The notes: generated by a model not told the origin, from the sequence alone. A stretch of 55,870 bases of DNA from a virus (IMGVR_UViG_3300021961_000124:1-55870); one strand, 5' to 3'. Counted from the first letter of the stretch, positions 41,980-48,207 are shown. Translations and numbers: made by a program.

Positions 41980-43287
41980 TTACAATTTTTCTCCAATTTC
42001 AAAACCTCTAAATGTTTTAAATCTTGGAAAACGCAGGCTGTAGGATCCGTCTTGATTTTGGGTAACGGCATCTGCTCTTACTTCAACGAGTTGACCAACG
42101 ACAGCACCGCGAGCAGTCCAAAACTGATCTCTATCACTATCGCTGAAACCACTACCAACATTGACGGTAATAGCTTTCCCGTCATCGGATCCGGAGCAAA
42201 CCAGAGCTCCAAGTCTACCCAAATTTCTTCCAGTGCCTTCCTCAACATTGGTTACCTCCAAAGTGACTTCAATAAATGGTTTGGCTTTAAGCCAAGCATG
42301 ACTCCGTTTACATTCGTAGGGTGCATCTACATCTTTGATCATTACACCCTCGTATCCACCGTCTACAGCCGCTTTATTAAGCCCTACAAAGCGTTTGTTC
42401 CCTTCAGGAGTGTCTAAGTCTACTGTTTCCCACTTCAACGCTTGTACGTGCTTTAAAAACGCTGTATGCTTGCTTACCCAAGACTCTACAAGCAAAGAAC
42501 GGATGTGCTGTGGCTTATTCCATACACCTTTTTGAAAGTCTTCCAAAGGAACAACGTCAAACAAATGTAGTACAGCATCACCTGCACTTACATTGTCCTT
42601 ACGATGTACCTGCTTCATTAGGTCTTGGAAATTGGCACTCATTACTTCGCCATCCAAAACCAAATCATAGGGTGGCGGATCATATGAAACTACTTTCTTA
42701 ATCTCATCAACAATATGTCCAAAATTATGGAACTGTTTTCCGTTGCGACTAAACTGTTCAATGAGTCCATTTTTACGAACTACAGTTAGTACACGTACAC
42801 CGTCCAATTTAACTTCAATCTGTTTCTTGCCAGTCATCTTCTTTTCGTGATTGGCACTATCATGTGCAAGTTGGCAAGTAAACACAGGAACACAATCTGG
42901 AACTACCTTGTTTACAGTCTTTTCACTTACGCCACAACGTAGGTCTTTGATAAGGATACGACGATACCAGTCATTCCATTGCGTTTTTGTAGCAATACTC
43001 ATTGCAAGCTCGATGCCATCACGAGCCGCATGACCTGTTAGTTCACGACGTTGCAGTTTGTCTGCTAGGTCTTTGAATACATCCCAAGCAAGTCCTTGTC
43101 CATCTTCCGTTGCTTCCGGAACTTGTTTAACACCAAATGTAACAAGTGGATCCAGTGCCATTCGTACACCATCAAAGAACTCTGGCAGTCCTTCCTTGTA
43201 TGCGGCTTCAATGATTGCTTCCTTGTTAAGGCGGCTTGGATGATCTTCTAATGATCGAATAATAGCATCTGGTTGTGTACGCATCAT
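41980..43287 (-). CDS. 30: ATP-dependent DNA ligase (T4 gp30-like)
   Basis: Seals nicks in phage DNA. 435 aa from MMRTQPDAIIRSLEDH. Active-site Lys about 160 in the motif I EVKLDGVR, motif Ia-like FSRNGKQFHNF, motif III YDLVLDGEVM, motif IV YEGVMIKD, motif V WLKAKPF, and a C-terminal OB-fold (GRLGALVCSGSDDGKAITVN). Size is slightly below T4 gp30 (487 aa). The start at 43287 follows the previous gene's stop with GAGG in between; upstream in-frame codons to 43350 belong to that gene. Confidence 0.95.
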   Translation of the reverse strand: MMRTQPDAIIRSLEDHPSRLNKEAIIEAAYKEGLPEFFDGVRMALDPLVTFGVKQVPEATEDGQGLAWDVFKDLADKLQRRELTGHAARDGIELAMSIATKTQWNDWYRRILIKDLRCGVSEKTVNKVVPDCVPVFTCQLAHDSANHEKKMTGKKQIEVKLDGVRVLTVVRKNGLIEQFSRNGKQFHNFGHIVDEIKKVVSYDPPPYDLVLDGEVMSANFQDLMKQVHRKDNVSAGDAVLHLFDVVPLEDFQKGVWNKPQHIRSLLVESWVSKHTAFLKHVQALKWETVDLDTPEGNKRFVGLNKAAVDGGYEGVMIKDVDAPYECKRSHAWLKAKPFIEVTLEVTNVEEGTGRNLGRLGALVCSGSDDGKAITVNVGSGFSDSDRDQFWTARGAVVGQLVEVRADAVTQNQDGSYSLRFPRFKTFRGFEIGEKL

Positions 43288-43291
43288 GTCC

Positions 43292-43636
43292 TCAACTAAA
43301 ATTAAAATGGAACTGCTGTTTAAATGAGAGGTTGCCTGGTTGGTCCTCACTGTTTAATAATTGTAACACAGGATCAGGAATAAATCTACCAAATTTTTGG
43401 ACGAATTCTTCTCTAGTCAAGTTCTCAGCACCTTGTGCGTAGTAACTGCCAAATTCCTCCACAAACTGTCTTGCGGCGCGAAACTTGGCACTGTTCTTAA
43501 TCGTATGATTTGGATATTCACCTTCATAATCGTCAGCGTAGGGATACGCACGAGTGATGAGCAAACACAAAGTTCTGCCCTCACCCGTAGCGTAATAGTC
43601 ACATGCTAGAAACTGATACAGTTCGTCTATCATCAC
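43292..43636 (-). CDS. Small conserved phage protein
   Basis: 114 aa, MMIDELYQFLACDYYATGEG start, with LITRAYPYADDYEGEYPNHT and a helical middle (AKFRAARQFVEEFGSYYAQG). No motif recognised. The start overlaps the stop of the metallophosphoesterase gene (43633-43636), and its stop is four bases before the ligase start, so the three genes form one unit. Confidence 0.65.
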   Translation of the reverse strand: MMIDELYQFLACDYYATGEGRTLCLLITRAYPYADDYEGEYPNHTIKNSAKFRAARQFVEEFGSYYAQGAENLTREEFVQKFGRFIPDPVLQLLNSEDQPGNLSFKQQFHFNFS

Positions 43637-44199
43637 ATCATAGGTCCGTTACCGTTTCTAAAACCTACACTCCCACCTTCTGCTTCAATGCGTTTGATAA
43701 CATCTTCAAACAGGATAGGAGCAAAGTTTGGAGTCTGTTCTACGCACACACAGTGGTAACGAACGTCAACAACACCATCTTTCTTTACACGATTGGCATG
43801 TAAGTGTCCGTGAATGTTAACTCCAAAGCGACCTAAACTATCCTCGTGGATAGGAATGTGCGACAAAATCATTCCGTTCATCACGTGGTATGCACGTAGT
43901 TCACGGAAGTACTCACGGTACTCTGTATCACGAAAGATATCGTGGTTGCCGCGGATCAACACCTTGTCGCCGTTTAAGCGAGCAAGTGTAGGCAATGCCT
44001 TGCGGTTAATGACAACGTCACCTAAATGGTAGACCTTGTCATTTGGACGCACACGCTCGTTCCAAGCAGCAACCATTGCTTCATCCATTTCCGTAGGATC
44101 ATCCCACGGACGCAATTTGGTAACACCGTCGTCCCGTGTAAAACGGCAAACGCCAGCGTGTCCAAAATGCGTATCGCTTACTAAAAATACGCTAGGCAT
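43633..44199 (-). CDS. Metallophosphoesterase (calcineurin-like)
   Basis: 188 aa. Motifs of the fold in order: DTHFGHAGVC (D-x-H), YHLGDVVINR (GD), IRGNHDIF (GNHD), HIPIHEDSLG and NIHGHLHANRV (GHxH). The order and spacing fit phage-type phosphoesterases/phosphodiesterases with two metals. Substrate unknown. Strong TAGGAGACG ribosome-binding site upstream of the ATG at 44199. Confidence 0.9.
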   Translation of the reverse strand: MPSVFLVSDTHFGHAGVCRFTRDDGVTKLRPWDDPTEMDEAMVAAWNERVRPNDKVYHLGDVVINRKALPTLARLNGDKVLIRGNHDIFRDTEYREYFRELRAYHVMNGMILSHIPIHEDSLGRFGVNIHGHLHANRVKKDGVVDVRYHCVCVEQTPNFAPILFEDVIKRIEAEGGSVGFRNGNGPMM

Positions 44200-44208
44200 A
44201 TTCGTCTC

Positions 44209-44508
44209 CTAAACTTGTGTGGGTTTCGTACCCGTGATTGTGTACAGTTTCATTATAATAGCATCAACTGCTTCTTCTGTCAAATGTCCAAGAACATCAT
44301 CGTCCTCTGCTGTGATTCCGGGCAAGCGAACGAATCCATTTGCTACTCCGTCAGCGGCATTAAACACAGCGATCTCGTAGAGTCCACTGTCGCGACCGTA
44401 GCCGTCGTCAATGATGCTCAGATGGTACTTACCAAAATCCAATACTGCTTGATTACCCAAAATACCTGTGTCGCTCTTAGGCAACAATTGAAAATCTTTT
44501 AGTTTCAT
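44209..44508 (-). CDS. Conserved phage protein
   Basis: 99 aa, MKLKDFQLLPKSDTGILGNQ start, then LDFGKYHLSIIDDGYGRDSG and EIAVFNAADGVANGFVRLPG, and an acidic helical segment near the end (DDDVLGHLTEEAVDAIIMKL). I recall related short proteins in other marine myoviruses but no function. A strong AAGGAG and a consensus promoter lie upstream. Confidence 0.68.
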   Translation of the reverse strand: MKLKDFQLLPKSDTGILGNQAVLDFGKYHLSIIDDGYGRDSGLYEIAVFNAADGVANGFVRLPGITAEDDDVLGHLTEEAVDAIIMKLYTITGTKPTQV

Positions 44509-44528
44509 GACCTATCTCCTTTTTGTTT

Positions 44529-44556
44529 ATTATAAGACAGTTTTTAAAATTGTCAA
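44529..44556 (-). promoter_or_regulatory. Sigma70-like promoter after the tRNA-Cys gene
   Basis: Minus strand TTGACA (44551-44556), 16-base spacer, TATAAT (44529-44534), 20 bases before the ATG at 44508. Confidence 0.75.
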
Positions 44557-44565
44557 TTAAAAAAT

Positions 44566-44641
44566 TGGAGTAGCGGATGGGATTCGAACCCACATTATAC
44601 AGTTTTGCAGACTGCTGCCTAACCGCTCGGCGCACCGCTAC
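44566..44641 (-). tRNA. tRNA-Cys (GCA)
   Basis: Seven perfect acceptor pairs (GTAGCGG/CCGCTAC), discriminator T, encoded CCA. Anticodon loop CTGCAAA closed by GCAGT/ACTGT. T loop TTCGAAT is present. Confidence 0.93.
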
Positions 44642-44646
44642 ATATA

Positions 44647-44733
44647 TGGTGGGGAAGGATGGATTTGCACCAACTCACCTGTAAAGGAACGGATTTACAG
44701 TCCGCCGCGACTCTCTAACTTCGCCGCTTCCCC
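44647..44733 (-). tRNA. tRNA-Tyr (GTA)
   Basis: Acceptor GGGGAAG/CTTCCCC, discriminator A, encoded CCA. Anticodon loop CTGTAAA; long variable arm as expected for bacterial tRNA-Tyr. The T loop reads TGCAAAT rather than TTCGAAT, which is slightly unusual. Confidence 0.92.
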
Positions 44734-44738
44734 AAATT

Positions 44739-44813
44739 TGGCATAGGTGGAGAGATTCGAACTCCCATCGCAAGGTTTTGGAGACCTGCATCTTGCCATT
44801 AGACCACACCCAT
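44739..44813 (-). tRNA. tRNA-Trp (CCA)
   Basis: Acceptor ATGGGTG/CACCTAT with one G-U pair, discriminator G (the bacterial Trp identity), encoded CCA. Anticodon loop CTCCAAA; the outermost anticodon-stem pair is a C/T mismatch. Confidence 0.9.
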
Positions 44814-44824
44814 ATTCAACTCAT

Positions 44825-44858
44825 AAAAAAAGCCCCTAATATTGCTACTAGGGGCTTT
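44825..44858 (-). terminator. Strong rho-independent terminator between the leader ORF and tRNA-Trp
   Basis: Minus-strand stem AAAGCCCCTA/TAGGGGCTTT, ten perfect pairs, 10-base loop, then TTTT extending to a T7 run. Lies 22 bases after the stop of the 20-codon ORF and 12 bases before the 5' end of tRNA-Trp. Confidence 0.85.
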
Positions 44859-44879
44859 CAGAACGTATTAAAAATCACG

Positions 44880-44942
44880 TCAAGACATACCCCACCATTT
44901 TGATAGGCACCAACGATAATACATTGTAGTTGTCTTGAACAT
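44880..44942 (-). CDS. 20-codon leader-type ORF rich in Tyr/Trp/Cys
   Basis: MFKTTTMYYRW then CLSKWWGMS and TGA. It has a good AAAGGAA ribosome-binding site and is preceded by a sigma70 promoter and two late promoters and followed by a terminator, so it is the only coding capacity of a transcript of about 140 bases. It holds three Trp, two Tyr and one Cys codon, the three amino acids of the tRNA genes directly downstream. It could be a regulatory leader peptide or a small functional peptide. No homologue is known to me. Confidence 0.6.
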   Translation of the reverse strand: MFKTTTMYYRWCLSKWWGMS

Positions 44943-44962
44943 GTTAATATTCCTTTGTTTAG

Positions 44963-45000
44963 TATTTATATACTATACTTTATTTATAATCTTTTGTCAA
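44963..45000 (-). promoter_or_regulatory. Compound promoter: sigma70 plus two TATAAATA late boxes
   Basis: Minus strand TTGACA (44995-45000), 17-base spacer, TATAGT (44972-44977). Exact TATAAATA octamers lie at 44981-44988 (within the spacer) and 44963-44970. The unit could thus be read early and late. Confidence 0.75.
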
Positions 45001-45011
45001 CCATTATTTTT

Positions 45012-45037
45012 AAAAAAGATCGGCACGTATGCCGACC
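45012..45037 (-). terminator. Rho-independent terminator after tRNA-Ala
   Basis: Minus-strand stem GGTCGGCA/TGCCGATC (one G-U pair), TACG loop, then TTTTTTA. It separates tRNA-Ala from the compound promoter of the leader unit. Confidence 0.85.
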
Positions 45038-45049
45038 TTCTTGATTGTT

Positions 45050-45125
45050 TGGTGGAGGATAACGGGATCGAACCGTTGACCTATAGCTTGCAAAGCTACC
45101 GCTCTCCCAGCTGAGCTAATCCCCC
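45050..45125 (-). tRNA. tRNA-Ala (TGC)
   Basis: Acceptor GGGGGAT/ATCCTCC with the G3-U70 identity pair, discriminator A, encoded CCA. Anticodon loop TTTGCAA. Confidence 0.95.
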
Positions 45126-45131
45126 GTTTAA

Positions 45132-45602
45132 TTAGAACTTAAAGTTAATACCAACAGTTGCAACATCACGTGGTGTGTTGCCGTCCCAGTCGTTAACGTA
45201 GCGATAACGAACGTCTAGGTCTACTGATTCGGTAATTCCGTAGCGAATTCCACCGCCAACGTTATAGGTCTTTACATCACCTTCTAGTGCCCAACGATAG
45301 CCAACACCTGCTAGTACATATGGTGTAAAACTATTGATTGTAACGCTAGGAACAACGTTTAAAGCGATGTTCTTTTCTTCTGACTTACTGTAGTCGAAAG
45401 TCCCTTCAACGCCAATGTTAATACCAGTCATTGATGCAACGTTCTTGCCTGCAACAACACCGATACTCCAAGGTGCGTCTGTATTAATGCCATCGGATAT
45501 GTTGCCGCCAAATGTGCCGCCAACATATGTATCCTTAGCAAATGCACTAGTTGCTCCTGCCAATGCTAGAGCTGTGGTTAGTGCGATCAAAGTCTTTCTC
45601 AT
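45132..45602 (-). CDS. Outer-membrane beta-barrel protein (opacity/OmpA-barrel type)
   Basis: 156 aa. Signal peptide MRKTLIALTTALALAGATSA with a cut near AFA-KDTY, then alternating strands (TYVGGTFGGNISDG, INIGVEGTFDYSK, TPYVLAGVGYRWAL, VDLDVRYRYVNDW) ending in VATVGINFKF with the C-terminal Phe used by the BAM insertion machinery. This predicts an eight-stranded barrel in the host outer membrane. It may change the cell surface during infection, for example to block superinfection; this is inference. AAAGGAAAC precedes the ATG. Confidence 0.85.
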   Translation of the reverse strand: MRKTLIALTTALALAGATSAFAKDTYVGGTFGGNISDGINTDAPWSIGVVAGKNVASMTGINIGVEGTFDYSKSEEKNIALNVVPSVTINSFTPYVLAGVGYRWALEGDVKTYNVGGGIRYGITESVDLDVRYRYVNDWDGNTPRDVATVGINFKF

Positions 45603-45664
45603 GTGTCATGTTTCCTTTCTATTTGTTGGTCAAAAACCAACATGCTATTTAGTCCATTGAGAAA

Positions 45665-45741
45665 TGGTCCGAGTGGAGAGATTCGAACTCCCGACCCATT
45701 GGTCCCAAACCAATTGCGCTACCAGACTGCGCTACACTCGG
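45665..45741 (-). tRNA. tRNA-Pro (TGG)
   Basis: Acceptor CCGAGTG/CACTCGG, discriminator A, encoded CCA. Anticodon loop TTTGGGA closed by ATTGG/CCAAT. Confidence 0.94.
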
Positions 45742-45746
45742 ATTTT

Positions 45747-45833
45747 TTACCATCTAAAGAATAAAGATGCTATAAACATCCCTATAATCAAAGGTACTGT
45801 TAGTAAAACTGCTGTAAAAACTACTTCAGTCAT
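45747..45833 (-). CDS. 28-aa membrane peptide
   Basis: MTEVVFTAVLLTVPLIIGMF then IASLFFRW: one membrane helix with a basic end. Its ATG overlaps the stop of the lipoprotein gene as ATGA, which supports it as a translated, coupled gene. Function unknown; lysis accessory peptide is one possibility. Confidence 0.55.
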   Translation of the reverse strand: MTEVVFTAVLLTVPLIIGMFIASLFFRW

Positions 45834-46033
45834 GACCAACATACCTTTGATATGTTTACACCAGTACTTGTTTTTTCTTCAGTATATTTACAAAAAAGTA
45901 ATGGTCTCTCTGGGGGTAATGGCATATAATCTGCCGGAATTACCCCCAGAGGTACTATCCGTTCGTCTACATATGTTGCACTACAACCTGCAAGGGTCAT
46001 AGCTAAAAGTATAAAAAACGGTATTTTAATCAT
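45830..46033 (-). CDS. Small lipoprotein, possible outer-membrane spanin-like
   Basis: 67 aa. Signal MIKIPFFILLAMTLAGC has a lipobox LAGC (Cys17), so the mature part is ~51 aa anchored by lipid. It is Pro-rich (VIPADYMPLPPERPLLF), like Rz1-type o-spanins, with two later Cys. The matching inner-membrane i-spanin is not seen; the partner overlapping downstream is only a 28-aa membrane peptide, so the spanin idea is weak. Confidence 0.65.
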   Translation of the reverse strand: MIKIPFFILLAMTLAGCSATYVDERIVPLGVIPADYMPLPPERPLLFCKYTEEKTSTGVNISKVCWS

Positions 46034-46036
46034 AGT

Positions 46037-46399
46037 TTAGCCTGCGCTTCTTGTTATAAAGTTTACTCGTACTTTTGTTGGCTTGAAATACTTTTCGATA
46101 GTATCCTGTGCAATGCCAATGTCAACTGGCTTACACGAGAAAATATCAATATAAGCATCACCATTAATATCAACTAGGTGTCCACTTATATTGCTAGTCT
46201 CAATCATCTGACAGAAACTAATTCCTGCCTTGTCTGGGGCATGGGTAGCAAAGTGTTCAATCATTGGCTCCCCAAATGCAACCATATCAATGGCTGGTAC
46301 TAACTCTTTAATAAACTTATACACATTATCTTTGCTTGCTACTAATTCCTTATCACAAGCGGCGCAATCAAACATTGCATGATAACCCCAGTATGCCAT
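46037..46399 (-). CDS. SpeD-like (AdoMet decarboxylase family) protein, copy 1
   Basis: 120 aa from MAYWGYHAMFDCAACDKELV (AAAGGAA upstream). SpeD family features: the GxHxxxDCxxCD start, KAGISFCQMIETSNISGHLV and AYIDIFSCKPVDIGIAQDTI. Ser69, His74 and Cys89 have the same +5/+20 spacing as Ser63/His68/Cys83 of T. maritima AdoMet decarboxylase, but the Glu before the pyruvoyl-forming Ser is Thr and the following His is Asn. It may be a pyruvoyl-dependent decarboxylase of altered specificity. Longer in-frame codons upstream read through tRNA-Leu and are excluded. Confidence 0.8.
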   Translation of the reverse strand: MAYWGYHAMFDCAACDKELVASKDNVYKFIKELVPAIDMVAFGEPMIEHFATHAPDKAGISFCQMIETSNISGHLVDINGDAYIDIFSCKPVDIGIAQDTIEKYFKPTKVRVNFITRSAG

Positions 46400-46436
46400 C
46401 AACAAATTCCTTTCCGTGTTCTCTAGGCATTGTGAT

Positions 46437-46519
46437 TGGTGCCCTTGGAGGGACTTGAACCCCCACGCTCTCGCACTAGAACCTAAATCTAGCGTGTCTA
46501 CCAATTTCACCACAAGGGC
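46437..46519 (-). tRNA. tRNA-Leu (TAG)
   Basis: Acceptor GCCCTTG/CAAGGGC, discriminator A, encoded CCA. Anticodon loop TTTAGGT closed by CTAGA/TCTAG; long variable arm. Confidence 0.94.
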
Positions 46520-46530
46520 ACTAACATATA

Positions 46531-46604
46531 TGGTGCCGGTACACAGAATCGAACTGCGAATTGATGATTACAAGTCAACTGTTATACCATTTAACTATAC
46601 CGGC
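46531..46604 (-). tRNA. tRNA-Thr (TGT)
   Basis: Acceptor GCCGGTA/TACCGGC, discriminator A, encoded CCA. Anticodon loop CTTGTAA; one T/T mismatch in the anticodon stem. Confidence 0.92.
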
Positions 46605-46622
46605 ACGGCAACTACTTTACTT

Positions 46623-46646
46623 ATTTGCTATTTGAAAATAGCAAAT
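46623..46646. repeat. 11-bp perfect inverted repeat between tRNA-Thr and tRNA-Gly
   Basis: ATTTGCTATTT (46623-46633) and AAATAGCAAAT (46636-46646) separated by only two bases, so a near-perfect palindrome of 24 bases. In RNA it forms a hairpin between the two tRNAs; no T-run follows, so it is more likely a processing signal or protein site than a terminator. Confidence 0.8.
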
Positions 46647-46652
46647 GAATTC

Positions 46653-46726
46653 TGGAGCGGGGTGCGGGAATCGAACCCGCGACTCTAGCTTGGAAGGCTA
46701 GGGTAATACCATTTTACGAACCCCGC
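46653..46726 (-). tRNA. tRNA-Gly (TCC)
   Basis: Acceptor GCGGGGT/ACCCCGC, discriminator T, encoded CCA. Anticodon loop CTTCCAA closed by CTAGC/GCTAG. Confidence 0.95.
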
Positions 46727-46734
46727 TTACTAAA

Positions 46735-46930
46735 AGTGCTTCCTCCCTGCGGCGGTAATTATACTGCATCAAGAGCCAGGAACCCCCAACCCCATCACAC
46801 ACAGCCTCCACCCGCTCCCCGACCAGGGAGGATTCTCGCATTGCCAGCGCCAGTTCGGTTAGACTGGAACCACCCGTGGCTATCACACCACTTCTCATCC
46901 TCCGGGTCAGAGTATCCGTTGATTAAACGG
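46735..46930 (-). other. GC-rich island of foreign character between tRNA-Gly and the second speD-like gene
   Basis: About 64% GC over 46771-46880 against under 40% around it. On the minus strand a frame from the ATG at 46898 reads MRSGVIATGGSSLTELALAM with about two-thirds G/C third positions, and runs into tRNA-Gly, stopping at 46698 inside it. Local hairpins are also possible (CCAGT/ACTGG and CTCCC/GGGAG). A TATAAT at about 46758 lies upstream of tRNA-Gly. It could be a foreign gene fragment, a structured RNA or an assembly artefact. Confidence 0.5.
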
Positions 46931-46939
46931 AACGTCCTT

Positions 46940-47305
46940 TTAATCCGCTTGTCGTGTAAGATAGTATTTTCGATATTTTTTGCATCCAAAAAACTCTTTC
47001 ATACTAGTCTCTACAACTGCTTGATCAAACGGTTTACAACTAAAAACATCCAAATAAATGTGTCCTAAGCTATCTACAAAGTGTGCTGTAATACTACTAG
47101 TTACTATTACCTGAACTACAGTAAAGCCCGCTTTGTCTAAGAATTTTTCCGCCGTATATTCGATTCGAGGTTCGCCAATTGGTTCCATATCAATATCAAC
47201 AACCAACTTTCGAATCCATCGATCAACGTTTGAAAAATCTGACATTAAACTATTATCACAGCCTGAACAATCTAATATTAGATGGTAACCCCAAAACGTA
47301 TTCAT
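46940..47305 (-). CDS. SpeD-like (AdoMet decarboxylase family) protein, copy 2
   Basis: 121 aa, MNTFWGYHLILDCSGCDNSL start with GGGAGG upstream. It parallels copy 1 along the whole length: KAGFTVVQVIVTSSITAHFV and HIYLDVFSCKPFDQAVVETS. Ser70, His75 and Cys90 keep the family triad spacing (+5, +20), and the residue before the Ser is again Thr instead of Glu. The two copies differ at most other positions, so the duplication is old or they came from different sources. May form a hetero-oligomer with copy 1 (inference). Confidence 0.8.
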   Translation of the reverse strand: MNTFWGYHLILDCSGCDNSLMSDFSNVDRWIRKLVVDIDMEPIGEPRIEYTAEKFLDKAGFTVVQVIVTSSITAHFVDSLGHIYLDVFSCKPFDQAVVETSMKEFFGCKKYRKYYLTRQAD

Positions 47306-47353
47306 AATCCTCCCATATTGAAAAACACTCAGAAATGCGTTTCAATATAGAAT

Positions 47354-47443
47354 TGGCGGAAGTGGTAGGATTCGAACCCACGGAAGAGTCTCCCCTTCAA
47401 CTGATTAGTAATCAGCCGCCTTAAGCCACTCGGCCACACTTCC
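47354..47443 (-). tRNA. tRNA-Ser with unusual anticodon ACT
   Basis: Acceptor GGAAGTG/CACTTCC, discriminator G, encoded CCA, long variable arm. Anticodon loop TTACTAA closed by CTGA/TCAG gives ACT, where bacterial genomes normally have GCT for AGC/AGT. Confidence 0.88.
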
Positions 47444-47449
47444 TAACTT

Positions 47450-47524
47450 TGGCTCCCCAGGATGGACTCGAACCACCGACCAAAAGATTAACAGTCTTCT
47501 GCGCTACCACTGCGCCACTGGGGA
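47450..47524 (-). tRNA. tRNA-Asn (GTT)
   Basis: Acceptor TCCCCAG/CTGGGGA, discriminator G, encoded CCA. Anticodon loop CTGTTAA. Confidence 0.94.
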
Positions 47525-47577
47525 ATATAACTATTCAATTGTCAAAGATCGATACAACTATGTTGTATATGTAACGT

Positions 47578-47605
47578 ATTATATAGCCTATAGAACTCTT
47601 GTCAA
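47578..47605 (-). promoter_or_regulatory. Sigma70 promoter at the head of the tRNA cluster
   Basis: Minus strand TTGACA (47600-47605), 16-base spacer, TATAAT (47578-47583), about 54 bases before the 5' end of tRNA-Asn. Consensus in both hexamers; it directly follows the stop of the gene ending at 47606. Confidence 0.82.
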
Positions 47606-47806
47606 CTACTTTTTTGACAAAATTTTATTTAAAATTGCTTCTGCATCTGGATAAGACTTCATTGCATCAATAATGTTGTCTACTGCTTCAATGCGTATCA
47701 TCTCTGCATTCGTGTTTGCAGGTTTAGGATAATCAAAAGACTGGAAATTATAAGGTTGCCAATTCTGTTGCCAAGAATATGAAATGCTGTAATTTTTATC
47801 TGCCAT
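47606..47806 (-). CDS. Small phage protein
   Basis: 66 aa, MADKNYSISYSWQQNWQPYN start, aromatic/Gln-rich, then a helical C-terminus (MIRIEAVDNIIDAMKSYPDA). The ATG overlaps the SWIM-protein stop as TAATG; an in-frame ATG at 47866 lies inside that gene. Function unknown. Confidence 0.62.
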   Translation of the reverse strand: MADKNYSISYSWQQNWQPYNFQSFDYPKPANTNAEMIRIEAVDNIIDAMKSYPDAEAILNKILSKK

Positions 47807-48195
47807 TATGCTAGTTCCAATGTATGCTTGCAGGTGTGACGGAAAGTAAAACCAGGACAAGTGCAAGTGACCTTGCCTGCTTCTTTAACTACAATGTAAC
47901 TGTTGCCTTTTGAACCTTGTACTACTTTTTCAATTCGCTGTTCTTGCTTAGGCTGTTCGTAACTTACTGGAAGATCGTTAACTCCAACAATACGTTCACG
48001 TTGAATCACACGAACAGGAAAATCACGAAGACCTGTAGTCAAACCCACTTCGTTGGGCTTGTACCATTTTTCGTATACAACTTTGCCTGTGTATGTGTTA
48101 AACTCTTGTGAAACGACACCTGGTGCGTACAAGTGTCGTTTGTCCCACATGATGTTTTTAACACGAACAGTTACTTCACGACCTGCTTCTAACAT
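47806..48195 (-). CDS. SWIM zinc-finger protein
   Basis: 129 aa. The C-terminal CTCPGFTFRHTCKH is a SWIM motif (CxCx8CxH) that binds zinc and mediates DNA or protein contacts. The N-terminal ~70 residues, with VRVKNIMWDKRHLYAPGVVS, form a small beta-rich domain. GGGAG ribosome-binding site. A DNA-binding or regulatory role is likely; the target is unknown. Confidence 0.8.
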   Translation of the reverse strand: MLEAGREVTVRVKNIMWDKRHLYAPGVVSQEFNTYTGKVVYEKWYKPNEVGLTTGLRDFPVRVIQRERIVGVNDLPVSYEQPKQEQRIEKVVQGSKGNSYIVVKEAGKVTCTCPGFTFRHTCKHTLELA

Positions 48196-48207
48196 GATAA
48201 ACTCCCG

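Noticed and set aside
45664-46002. Plus-strand ORF starting MVRVERFELPTHWSQTNCAT
   Set aside because: Its N-terminus is the antisense of tRNA-Pro, a well-known spurious translation. It also runs antisense to the lipoprotein gene.
45830-46033. Lipoprotein as a definite o-spanin
   Set aside because: A lipobox and Pro-rich region fit, but no i-spanin partner is present. It is kept only as a possibility.
46399-46513. N-terminal extension MVKLVDTLDLGSSARAWGFK of SpeD-like copy 1
   Set aside because: It is sense translation of tRNA-Leu. The internal ATG at 46399 has a good ribosome-binding site and begins the family match.
46416-46688. Plus-strand ORF with CPWRDLNPHALALEPKSSVS
   Set aside because: It is antisense translation of tRNA-Leu, tRNA-Thr and part of tRNA-Gly.
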